Positions 52,184-60,053 of a stretch of DNA of 64,000 nt are shown here, one piece after another. The DNA is taken from positions 62,001 through 126,000 of the forward strand of contig NZ_JAPFGA010000014.1 in the NCBI RefSeq assembly GCF_026241135.1. The letters are read 5' to 3'. Numbering within the stretch: position 1 is the first letter of the stretch; the number at the start of each line of letters is the position of its first letter. This DNA comes from Galbibacter kalidii (GTDB lineage: Bacteria > Bacteroidota > Bacteroidia > Flavobacteriales > Flavobacteriaceae). A program made the position numbers and the translations under genes. Below the pieces are notes generated by a model. That model had not been told where the DNA came from, did no database searches, and saw nothing but the letters and a program-made list of their open reading frames with translations.

Positions 52184-53574
52184 ACCATTTCTTTTTTAAG
52201 TTGATTTAAATACGCAACCTTATCATCTCTATAAAACAAGTTCATTGTTTCAAAAGGGATTATTTTATAATCTTTATTCACAATATGCACACATGATTTT
52301 TTTACTGCCCTCACATCAAAATTATACGCATCAATAAATTGCATAATAATAACTCTGAATAAATTATCATAGCCCAAATTTGGCGCATCAATATTTGGCA
52401 AGCAACACATAATCGATTTTAGGTTTTCTTCAGCCACTTCAACAGAATTCCCAGTACTAAAGAGATCAATCATTTTCCCATGTAATACTTCATCTTGTTC
52501 ATAAACAATGGTGTTTTTACTATTGTCCAGCAAATCATTCGGATTTATATAGCGGGTTAATGGAAACACTTCTCCATTCAATTTTAATGCATACCCCATC
52601 ACCAATGCATCGGGATTGCATGGAACCGGCAATAAATCGTCCTGATTAAAAAAAGTTGTTTGTTCTAAAATCTTTCTTCTTACTTCAGTAAGTGTAATTC
52701 TATCTTTTTCAGGATTAAAATGTTCTAACCTCCCCGCAATTTGCGTAGGTTGAAAAGTAACACCCCGCACACATTTTTGTTTCAACGCATAATTAATGAT
52801 CTTTCCTATTTCGTCATCATTTAACCCTTTTTGCAATGTCACCACCAATGTAGTAGAAAGATTTACCTCATTTAAGTTTTCCAAAGCCTGTTGTCTGATG
52901 CTACTCAATGTAGCGCCACGCATTTCTTTCAAAACTTCGTCATCAAACGAATCAAATTGAAGGTATATTTCAAAATCCGGAGTGTATTCTTTTAATCGTT
53001 TTACAAACTCTTTTTCTTTTGCTATTCGCAAACCATTTGTATTCAACATTAAATGTCTAATAGGTAATGATTTTGCATAATCCATAATCTCGAAAAAATC
53101 CGGGTGAATCGTTGGTTCTCCTCCACTTAGCTGAACAACATCCGGTTCTTTCTCATTTTCAACTACTGCATCCAGCATTTTTTTTATCTCATCTAACGTC
53201 CTATGTCTACCATATGTAGGTGAAGAGCCGGCATAACAAGTAGGACATGTTAAATTACAACGGTCTGTTACTTCTACTATTGTTAGACATGAATGCTGTT
53301 CGTGATCGGGACAAAGGCCACAATCGTAAGGACACCCATAATGTGTTTCTGTATTGAACTTATGTGGCGTTTCCGACGGTTTATTGTAGTTTCTTATATT
53401 TTTATAATAAGCAATATCATCAGCAATCAAAACCTTAGAAGCACCATGCTCTTTACAACGTTTTAGCATATATACCTTTTCATTCTCAAACACAATTTTA
53501 GCATCCACTCGTTTTAAACATTCTGGACAAAGGCTCAATGTAAAATCGTAATAAGTATATTTTCTAGTAGGCAT
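52180..53574 (-). CDS. radical SAM protein of the MJ0619/Tes family
   Basis: A 464-residue radical SAM enzyme. Cys16, Cys19 and Cys40 with CKEHG look like an N-terminal zinc ribbon. CPYDCGLCPDH (81-91) and Cys96 suggest an extra cluster. The radical SAM site is C106-x3-C110-x2-C113, followed by GGEPT (151-155). C-terminal CC (390-391) and SCVHI (427-431), with IIPFETMNLFYRD, fit the family. Homologues include the archaeal tetraether lipid synthase Tes and MJ0619-type methyltransferases. It overlaps the Lgt-like gene by 11 bp, pointing to a lipid substrate. Activity here is inference. Confidence 0.85.
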   Translation of the reverse strand: MPTRKYTYYDFTLSLCPECLKRVDAKIVFENEKVYMLKRCKEHGASKVLIADDIAYYKNIRNYNKPSETPHKFNTETHYGCPYDCGLCPDHEQHSCLTIVEVTDRCNLTCPTCYAGSSPTYGRHRTLDEIKKMLDAVVENEKEPDVVQLSGGEPTIHPDFFEIMDYAKSLPIRHLMLNTNGLRIAKEKEFVKRLKEYTPDFEIYLQFDSFDDEVLKEMRGATLSSIRQQALENLNEVNLSTTLVVTLQKGLNDDEIGKIINYALKQKCVRGVTFQPTQIAGRLEHFNPEKDRITLTEVRRKILEQTTFFNQDDLLPVPCNPDALVMGYALKLNGEVFPLTRYINPNDLLDNSKNTIVYEQDEVLHGKMIDLFSTGNSVEVAEENLKSIMCCLPNIDAPNLGYDNLFRVIIMQFIDAYNFDVRAVKKSCVHIVNKDYKIIPFETMNLFYRDDKVAYLNQLKKEMV

Positions 53575-54310
53575 AAAAAAATGTTTTGAGTGTTTTTCTA
53601 TAATAAATGAAACAGATAATGCAAAGAATTTGAATACTGCTAAGACCGAAAGTAAAGAAAATATTCGGTTTTAAGAATTCCATAAAAAAACGAAAACCAA
53701 AATAAAGCAACATGAAATACTGAAACAATATCCCATCCCTCAGTTTTCCCGATTTTCGCAACCGGTACAGTAAAATAAAAATGATTATAAGGAATAGCAG
53801 TTCGTATAAAGCCAATGGATGCCGCATAATACCATCTCCCAAATCCATTCCTACAAAAGAAGTTGTTTCAATTCCATAGGTAAACTCGTTCACTCCTGCC
53901 AAAAAACAACCTATCCGACCCATAAAAATCCCTAGAATAATTGGCAACACAAACAAATCTCCCGATGATTTTTTCTCACCAATAATCTTTTTGGCAGTCT
54001 CTACCCCTAATAACCCACCAAAGAGTCCGCCCATAATTGTTTTTGTATTCAGCAAATCAATAAAACCTCTTAAAGAAGTATTAAAAACAGGGTTCTCCAG
54101 AAAACCAACTAAACGCGAACCTATAAATGCCCCAATTGCTGCTCCTAAAATTATAGACAATCTATTGTTTGTGTTGATAGCATCACGGGTGTTTTTTCTT
54201 AAATAAAGATAATACCGAAACGCCACAAAAAAAGCCAAATATTCAAGAACAAGATGGACGTTTATGTGAACACCGAAAATTTTAGCTTCAAATGGAAGTG
54301 ATATAAACAT
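53564..54310 (-). CDS. Lgt-like prolipoprotein diacylglyceryl transferase homologue
   Basis: A 248-residue polytopic membrane protein with Lgt features: GGLFGGLLGVETA, the GRIGCFLAGV loop in place of GRIGNF, HPLALYELLF (HPxxxYE) and FRFFMEFLKP (the R-x3-E near the C-terminus). It may be a divergent paralogue and not the main Lgt, because it is fused by overlap to a radical SAM gene and lies outside the usual lgt surroundings. It heads a three-gene overlapping operon. Transfer of a diacylglycerol-type group onto a protein or lipid is inferred. Confidence 0.82.
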   Translation of the reverse strand: MFISLPFEAKIFGVHINVHLVLEYLAFFVAFRYYLYLRKNTRDAINTNNRLSIILGAAIGAFIGSRLVGFLENPVFNTSLRGFIDLLNTKTIMGGLFGGLLGVETAKKIIGEKKSSGDLFVLPIILGIFMGRIGCFLAGVNEFTYGIETTSFVGMDLGDGIMRHPLALYELLFLIIIFILLYRLRKSGKLRDGILFQYFMLLYFGFRFFMEFLKPNIFFTFGLSSIQILCIICFIYYRKTLKTFFYAY

Positions 54311-54322
54311 TTAATGGGCTAC

Positions 54323-55054
54323 TTAATACAATAATTTCAATTCTTTTAAATCAAACTCCTTTAGTATTTCGTCTTCCATCAATATTTTCAGACACCCTTG
54401 GTCAGACACTCCTTTGATAAATCCCATGATCAATTCGCCGCTTTTCAGTTTAAAAGTAGAAGGCTTATCTTTTCTGAACAAATGATGTTCATAAAGTGTT
54501 TTTAATTCTTCATAACGTCCATCAGCCACCCATTTTTCATATTTTTTGAATTGTTCGATGATTTTAAAGAGCACCTCCTCCCTTTGGTAATATATCCCGG
54601 TAATTTTTTTTAGGGACGAAGCATTCATCACACCTTCAAAATCTGTTTGGTTAAGGTTCAAGCCTATACCGACGATCGTCGCGCTCATTTCCCCCTTTTT
54701 TATGATACTTTCTATCAGAATTCCGCAGATCTTACTATTTACTGACAAAATGTCGTTTGGCCATTTTATCTTTAATTGTGGAATTATGAAATAGCTTAGT
54801 GCATCATAAATGCCCAAAGACACCGCCATACTCAAATAGAATTGATTGTTCTTTTTCAGATGATTGATCTTCTTGAACACACTAAACATAAGGTTTTTAC
54901 CCTCTTCGGAAAGCCATTTCGTCCCCATTTGCCCCCTTCCTTCGGTTTGTTTTTCGGCCATCACAACCGTATAATCCTCCAGTTCATTTTCAGCAGCCAA
55001 ACGCCTTAAATACGAATTTGTGGAGTCAATGGCATCAAGTTTGATTAATTTCAT
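54323..55054 (-). CDS. birA: biotin-[acetyl-CoA-carboxylase] ligase
   Basis: A 243-residue biotin protein ligase without an N-terminal DNA-binding domain (start MKLIKLDAIDSTNSYLRRLA). The biotin/ATP loop is EGRGQMGTKWLSEEGKN, and KWPNDILSVNSK carries the adenylation lysine and Asp. Residues 200-243 form the C-terminal SH3-like domain. It attaches biotin to carboxylases. It is divergent from rsfS, with 91 bp between. Confidence 0.95.
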   Translation of the reverse strand: MKLIKLDAIDSTNSYLRRLAAENELEDYTVVMAEKQTEGRGQMGTKWLSEEGKNLMFSVFKKINHLKKNNQFYLSMAVSLGIYDALSYFIIPQLKIKWPNDILSVNSKICGILIESIIKKGEMSATIVGIGLNLNQTDFEGVMNASSLKKITGIYYQREEVLFKIIEQFKKYEKWVADGRYEELKTLYEHHLFRKDKPSTFKLKSGELIMGFIKGVSDQGCLKILMEDEILKEFDLKELKLLY

Positions 55055-55119
55055 CTAGAATACTACATTAAATATGTAATCTTATGTTAATTTGAATAGT
55101 CCAAAAACCAAAAAAATAA

Positions 55120-55127
55120 TAACTTTG
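55120..55127 (+). promoter_or_regulatory. -7 promoter element of rsfS-ftsH
   Basis: TAACTTTG (55120-55127) matches TAnnTTTG and lies 19 bp before the rsfS start. The -33 element is not at ideal spacing. Confidence 0.5.
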
Positions 55128-55145
55128 TGAAAATAAAACTTTTTA

Positions 55146-55514
55146 ATGGCAAAAACGAATAGTAGCGCAGATCAGTTAATAACATTTATCTTAAAAGGAA
55201 TCGAAGAGGTTAAGGGGAATGACGTAAATATTTTAGACTTAAGAGATATTGAAAATACGGTTTGCGATTACTTTATAATCTGTAATGGTACTTCGAACAC
55301 ACAGGTAAACGCCATCGTAAATTCTATTCAAAAAACTGTCAGCCGAGAACTTAAAGACAAACCATGGCATGTAGAAGGTACAGAAAATGCCGAATGGGTC
55401 TTGATCGATTATGTGAATGTGGTTGTACACGTTTTTCAGAAACACATTAGGGAATATTACGATATAGAAGGGTTATGGGGAGATGCAAAAATGACCGCAA
55501 TCTCAACGAATTAA
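55146..55514 (+). CDS. rsfS: ribosome silencing factor RsfS
   Basis: A 122-residue protein binding ribosomal protein L14 and blocking subunit joining in starvation. Family segments are VNILDLRDIENTVCDYFIIC and KPWHVEGTENAEWVLIDYVN, with the end VVVHVFQKHIREYYDIEGLW. It is the first gene of a plus-strand run; ftsH begins 26 bp later. Confidence 0.96.
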   Translation: MAKTNSSADQLITFILKGIEEVKGNDVNILDLRDIENTVCDYFIICNGTSNTQVNAIVNSIQKTVSRELKDKPWHVEGTENAEWVLIDYVNVVVHVFQKHIREYYDIEGLWGDAKMTAISTN

Positions 55515-55539
55515 AACAAACAAGAAGCAACAAAAATTA

Positions 55540-57489
55540 ATGGCAAAAGATAATAATAACAATACAAGCCCAAAAAAACCTAAATTCAGTTCATATTGGA
55601 TTTACGGGATTATATTAGTCCTTATCATAGGTATGCAATTTTTTTCCGGGGGAAGCAGTTGGCAATCGCCTCCTGATATAACCCCTTCTAAATTACAAGA
55701 CTACCTCAAGGACGGAGATGTAAGTAAAATACAGATCATAACCAATACCAGACAAGCTAAGGTATATCTCACCAAAGAAGCACAACAGAAGGAAGTTCAC
55801 AAGGATGCCTTGAGCAAAACCCTTATTCCTTCTACTTCACAAATACCACAATATCAACTGAAGTATGGTGATCTTCAGAATTTTGAAAACGACATCAAGA
55901 AAACCATCGACGAGAACGACCTCACGGCTTCGGTCGAGTATGAACAGGAATCCAATCTGTTTGGTGAATTGTTGTTGAATTTACTTCCTTTTATTCTGAT
56001 TATCGGAATATGGATATTTTTGATGCGAAGAATGTCCGGAGGTGCCGGTGGAGGTGCCGGTGGACAGATTTTCAATATTGGAAAATCAAAAGCCCGCCTT
56101 TTTGACGAGAAAACCGACATGAAAGTTACTTTCAAGGATGTTGCCGGATTGGAAGGGGCAAAAGAGGAAGTACAGGAGATTGTAGATTTCCTTAAAAATC
56201 CGGAAAAATATACTTCCCTTGGTGGTAAAATTCCTAAAGGGGCTCTTTTGGTAGGTGCTCCCGGAACAGGTAAAACCTTATTGGCAAAAGCAGTTGCGGG
56301 CGAGGCAAAAGTACCGTTCTTTTCCCTTTCAGGTTCCGATTTTGTGGAAATGTTTGTAGGGGTTGGTGCTTCGAGGGTAAGAGACTTATTCAAACAAGCT
56401 AAAGATAAATCCCCGGCCATCATTTTTATAGATGAAATTGATGCCATTGGTAGAGCTCGGGGTAAAAATAATATCACAGGTAGCAACGACGAAAGGGAAA
56501 ACACCCTGAACCAACTGCTTACCGAAATGGATGGTTTTGGCACCAACACCAATGTTATTGTATTGGCCGCCACCAACCGTGCCGATATTTTGGACAAAGC
56601 ATTGATGCGAGCCGGACGTTTTGACCGACAAATCTATGTGGATCTTCCCGATGTAAGGGAACGTAAAGAAATCTTTGAAGTCCATTTAAGACCCATCAAA
56701 ATATCCGACAACTTGGATTTGGAATTTTTGGCTAAACAAACACCTGGGTTCTCAGGAGCGGATATTGCTAATGTCTGTAACGAAGCAGCCCTTATTGCTG
56801 CCAGAAACGGAAGAAAAGCAGTAGACAAACAATCGTTCCTCGATGCGGTGGACAGAATTGTGGGCGGACTCGAAAAGAAGAACAAGATCATCACTCCGGG
56901 AGAAAAGAAAACCATTGCTTTCCACGAAGCCGGTCACGCTACCGTAAGCTGGATGCTCGAACACGCAGCGCCTTTGGTGAAAGTAACCATTGTCCCTCGT
57001 GGACAAAGTCTTGGAGCAGCTTGGTATTTGCCTGAAGAACGCCTTATCGTCCGTCCGGAACAAATGTCAGACGAAATGTGTGCCACACTGGGAGGAAGAG
57101 CTGCTGAAAAAGTGATCTTCGACAAAATATCCACTGGGGCTTTGAGCGACCTTGAAAAAGTGACCAAACAGGCTAGGGCCATGGTGACCATCTACGGATT
57201 GAATGATAAAGTAGGAAATCTAACATATTACGATTCAAGCGGACAAACAGATTACAACTTTTCGAAACCCTACAGTGAGAAAACCGCTCAATTGATCGAC
57301 CAAGAAATTTCCAAAATTATTGAGGCACAATACATAAGAGCCATTGAGATTTTGGAACAAAATAAAGACAAACTCACAGAACTGGCAGAACACCTGCTCG
57401 AGAAAGAAGTAATCTTCAAAGACGACCTTGAACGTATATTCGGGAAAAGACCTTTTACCAAAGAAGAGGAAGAATTACAAGAGAATTAA
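55540..57489 (+). CDS. ftsH: ATP-dependent zinc metalloprotease FtsH
   Basis: A 649-residue membrane-anchored AAA+ protease. There is one transmembrane helix near residues 17-33, a periplasmic loop and a second near 145-163, followed by a Gly-rich linker. Walker A GAPGTGKT (239-246), Walker B IIFIDEIDAIG, and the second region of homology ADILDKALMRAGRFDR are all present. The protease site is HEAGH (462-466), and the third zinc ligand region follows GALSDLEKVT. Length and domains are complete. The usual partner rsfS lies upstream. Confidence 0.98.
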   Translation: MAKDNNNNTSPKKPKFSSYWIYGIILVLIIGMQFFSGGSSWQSPPDITPSKLQDYLKDGDVSKIQIITNTRQAKVYLTKEAQQKEVHKDALSKTLIPSTSQIPQYQLKYGDLQNFENDIKKTIDENDLTASVEYEQESNLFGELLLNLLPFILIIGIWIFLMRRMSGGAGGGAGGQIFNIGKSKARLFDEKTDMKVTFKDVAGLEGAKEEVQEIVDFLKNPEKYTSLGGKIPKGALLVGAPGTGKTLLAKAVAGEAKVPFFSLSGSDFVEMFVGVGASRVRDLFKQAKDKSPAIIFIDEIDAIGRARGKNNITGSNDERENTLNQLLTEMDGFGTNTNVIVLAATNRADILDKALMRAGRFDRQIYVDLPDVRERKEIFEVHLRPIKISDNLDLEFLAKQTPGFSGADIANVCNEAALIAARNGRKAVDKQSFLDAVDRIVGGLEKKNKIITPGEKKTIAFHEAGHATVSWMLEHAAPLVKVTIVPRGQSLGAAWYLPEERLIVRPEQMSDEMCATLGGRAAEKVIFDKISTGALSDLEKVTKQARAMVTIYGLNDKVGNLTYYDSSGQTDYNFSKPYSEKTAQLIDQEISKIIEAQYIRAIEILEQNKDKLTELAEHLLEKEVIFKDDLERIFGKRPFTKEEEELQEN

Positions 57490-57493
57490 TGTG

Positions 57494-57527
57494 CAAATGG
57501 GGGTATTTATGAAATTTACCCCCATTT
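57494..57527 (+). terminator. hairpin after ftsH
   Basis: AAATGGGGGTA and TACCCCCATTT arms enclose TTTATGAAATT, 5 bp after the ftsH stop. The U-run is short, so it may be a weak terminator or an attenuator before the LUD gene. Confidence 0.5.
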
Positions 57528-57599
57528 CCTACGTTATACTTAATAATTTCATACTTTTAAGCGAGTAAATAATTAATCTTTTCCCCCATTAAAATTATA

Positions 57600-58208
57600 A
57601 TGAGCTTATTTAAAAAACTTTTCGGATCCAAACAAAAGAAGGATGAGTCTGGCACAGGAACTGATGAAAGAGGAAAGTTTATGCCGGAAATTAAGCTTCC
57701 TACCGACGAAAAATTCACTATTAATTTCAAAAAGAACGGCGGTAAATTCTTGTATTGTGATTCTCTGGAAGAGGTTTATGATTGTTTTTCCAATATTCTT
57801 ACTGAAAATAGCTGGAGTCCCGCAGATGTCTGTTGTTTGGACAGTAATCTGAAAAAGACCTTTCAGCACTTCAAAATTTCCCAAAAAAACGATTGTATAG
57901 GTGCTACTTTGTTATTAGCTCGTTGTGAAAATTTGGTTGCCGACAACGGATCCATCCTTATTTCATCCAATCAAATAAAAGAAAGCAAACTCAATGACCT
58001 GCCCGACAATTTTATCGTATTCGCCACTACAAGTCAGCTTGTTGACACCATCGGAGAAGGATTAAGGGGCATTAAGAAAAAGAACAGAAATCAGATTCCT
58101 ACCAATATCACCACCATAAAACACTTCAGTATAAAAGAAGAAAAAGATTTTCTGACTTACGGAAGTAGTTCAAAAAACTTATATTTGCTCCTATTGGAGG
58201 ATCTATAA
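57600..58208 (+). CDS. LUD domain protein
   Basis: A 202-residue protein of the LUD (lactate utilisation, LutC/YkgG, DUF162) superfamily. The Bacteroidota short type has GATLLLARCENLVADNGSIL in the middle and FIVFATTSQLVDTIGEG later. No LutA/LutB partner lies nearby. It is encoded 34 bp upstream of cdsA and probably co-transcribed. A role in this lipid operon is unproven. Confidence 0.88.
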   Translation: MSLFKKLFGSKQKKDESGTGTDERGKFMPEIKLPTDEKFTINFKKNGGKFLYCDSLEEVYDCFSNILTENSWSPADVCCLDSNLKKTFQHFKISQKNDCIGATLLLARCENLVADNGSILISSNQIKESKLNDLPDNFIVFATTSQLVDTIGEGLRGIKKKNRNQIPTNITTIKHFSIKEEKDFLTYGSSSKNLYLLLLEDL

Positions 58209-58241
58209 GGCAAAAATTCATAAGACTTAAAATTTAACCGT

Positions 58242-59057
58242 GTGAAAGAACTTTTAAAACGTACCCTTACGGGCATTATCTATGTTTTTTTACTCCTTTC
58301 AGCTGTCTTTCTGAGTAATGACGCTTTTGATTTTCTGTTCATGGCTTTCGGCCTTATTTGTATCTATGAATTTAAAAAGATCATTCGTCTTAGCGGTTAC
58401 TATATTTTCATTGCTTTTATGGCACTTTGGTGGGTTTTTATCTACCTTTTGGGGGAAATTCCATTCCAAAACCTATTGCGCTGTATCCTCCTTGCTTTAA
58501 GTGTAGGTGTTAATATTTTCTTGATTACACTGCTGTATTCCCACAAAAAACCGAATTATACCAACACCCAAAAATTTATCATCACGCTTTGTTATATCGG
58601 TGGTGGATGTATCTTTTTGACCATGATTCCCTATCAGCCACACCATTTTGCCGAATCTTTAATAATTGGTATCTTTATATTGATATGGGTAAACGATTCT
58701 TTTGCCTATATTGTGGGAAAAGGCATTGGGAAACACAAGCTTTTCCCCAGTGTTTCCCCAAAGAAAACCATTGAAGGATTTATCGGCGGATTGTTATTTG
58801 CCCTTGTTGCGGCCTATTTATTGTACATGTATAGTGGAGAACTCAACTTAGTGCGATGGATGGTACTTGCCATTGTTGTTGTTGTCAGTGGTTCTATAGG
58901 CGATTTGGTAGAATCTAAATTCAAACGCTTGGCAGGTGTAAAAGACAGTGGTGCTATTCTACCCGGACACGGTGGTTTGTTGGATAGACTGGACAGTCTT
59001 ATTTTTGCTGCCCCTTTTTCATATTTAACTCTTCAATTATTTAATTATGTTTCATAA
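58242..59057 (+). CDS. cdsA: phosphatidate cytidylyltransferase
   Basis: Makes CDP-diacylglycerol from phosphatidate and CTP. The 271-residue protein with about eight helices carries the family signature GSIGDLVESKFKR followed by KDSGAILPGHGGLLDRLDS near the C-terminus. The start is a GTG at 58242 (KELLKRTLTGIIYVF). Its 3' end overlaps psd by 11 bp, giving a coupled phospholipid pair. Confidence 0.96.
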   Translation: MKELLKRTLTGIIYVFLLLSAVFLSNDAFDFLFMAFGLICIYEFKKIIRLSGYYIFIAFMALWWVFIYLLGEIPFQNLLRCILLALSVGVNIFLITLLYSHKKPNYTNTQKFIITLCYIGGGCIFLTMIPYQPHHFAESLIIGIFILIWVNDSFAYIVGKGIGKHKLFPSVSPKKTIEGFIGGLLFALVAAYLLYMYSGELNLVRWMVLAIVVVVSGSIGDLVESKFKRLAGVKDSGAILPGHGGLLDRLDSLIFAAPFSYLTLQLFNYVS

Positions 59058-59700
59058 AGAAGGCCATAAAATCATCCTTTTCACCTTCATTTTTGTAGCC
59101 ATTGGGGTCATTTTGTCTCAATTTTATATTGACATTTTATGGCTGAAAAAGCTTGTTCAATTTGCACTGTTGATCATTTTGGTTCTCATACTTCAGTTTT
59201 TTAGGAATCCGAAACGAAAAACCGAACTAAACAATAAACATATTATTGCCCCTGTTGATGGTAAAGTAGTTGTTATAGAAGAGGTATTTGAAAAGGAATA
59301 TTTTAAGGATAAACGCATTCAAGTTTCCATTTTTATGTCCCCCATCAATGTGCATGTTACCAGATATTCATTGGGCGGAACGATAAAATATAGCAAATAC
59401 CACCCCGGGAAATATCTCGTGGCGTGGCATCCCAAATCGTCTGAGGAAAACGAACGCACCACTGTGGTAGTCAACAACCCTGTGTATGGTGAAGTGTTAT
59501 ACCGACAAGTAGCCGGTGCTATGGCCCGAAGGATCGTAAATTATGCGCAAGAAGGCGACAAAGCTGTGCAGGGAGCAGATTCAGGATTCATTAAATTTGG
59601 CTCCAGGGTTGACCTCTTCCTGCCGTTGGACACCGACATAAATGTAGTACTACAACAGAAAGTAAAAGGAGGAATTGACGTTATTGCATCCAAAAAATGA
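59047..59700 (+). CDS. psd: phosphatidylserine decarboxylase
   Basis: Makes phosphatidylethanolamine. The 217-residue form is the short, membrane-anchored type: two N-terminal hydrophobic segments, then the pyruvoyl proenzyme. FIKFGSRVDLFLP contains the self-cleavage Gly-Ser (FGSR). IQVSIFMSPINVHVTRYSL is the catalytic-fold marker. It overlaps cdsA at its start and the ACBP gene by 4 bp at its stop. Confidence 0.95.
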   Translation: MFHKEGHKIILFTFIFVAIGVILSQFYIDILWLKKLVQFALLIILVLILQFFRNPKRKTELNNKHIIAPVDGKVVVIEEVFEKEYFKDKRIQVSIFMSPINVHVTRYSLGGTIKYSKYHPGKYLVAWHPKSSEENERTTVVVNNPVYGEVLYRQVAGAMARRIVNYAQEGDKAVQGADSGFIKFGSRVDLFLPLDTDINVVLQQKVKGGIDVIASKK

Positions 59701-59966
59701 ACTCGGATTTGAACACAGCATTTGATGAAGCGGTAGAGCGTATTAACAATTGTAAGGAATTGTTTCCTGCCGATTTCTTATTGCGCCTGTATGGCTATTA
59801 CAAAAAAGCTACAAAAAACAGTGAACCCCCCAGTAGCAGGCGACCTATTATCAATGCGTTTAAAGCCAATGCTCTTTTTCAAACAAGAGACATTAGCGAA
59901 AAAGAAGCCAAGGAAAAATACGTCAAGTTGGTGAACGAGTATTTTAAAGAAAAAGATAAAACGTAA
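59697..59966 (+). CDS. acyl-CoA-binding protein
   Basis: An 89-residue ACBP four-helix protein, binding long-chain acyl-CoA in the cytoplasm. The family pattern shows as LLRLYGYYKKATKNSEPPSS, and NAFKANALFQTRDISEKEA. Length equals that of classic ACBPs. Its start overlaps the psd stop by ATGA, so it is the last gene of the cdsA-psd unit. Bacterial ACBPs are uncommon outside some groups, including Bacteroidota. Confidence 0.85.
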   Translation: MNSDLNTAFDEAVERINNCKELFPADFLLRLYGYYKKATKNSEPPSSRRPIINAFKANALFQTRDISEKEAKEKYVKLVNEYFKEKDKT

Positions 59967-59985
59967 ATCTGACTTAAAAACAAAA

Positions 59986-60028
59986 TTGACATTGTCAAAC
60001 TGAGCCTGTCGAAGTTCAACAATGTCAA
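59986..60028. repeat. palindrome with CTGAGCCTGTCGAAG core
   Basis: The arms TTGACATTGT (59986-59995) and ACAATGTCAA (60019-60028) enclose ACTGAGCCTGTCGAAGTT, the same core as the inner arms of the element at 45915-46047. It lies between the convergent ACBP and valS stops and may serve as a terminator for both. Confidence 0.6.
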
Positions 60029-60053
60029 CGTCTATTTTATCAATATAGCTAGC

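Noticed and set aside
55875-56597. 240-codon minus-strand ORF antisense to ftsH
   Set aside because: Shadow of the conserved AAA+ domain; serine- and proline-rich with no motif.
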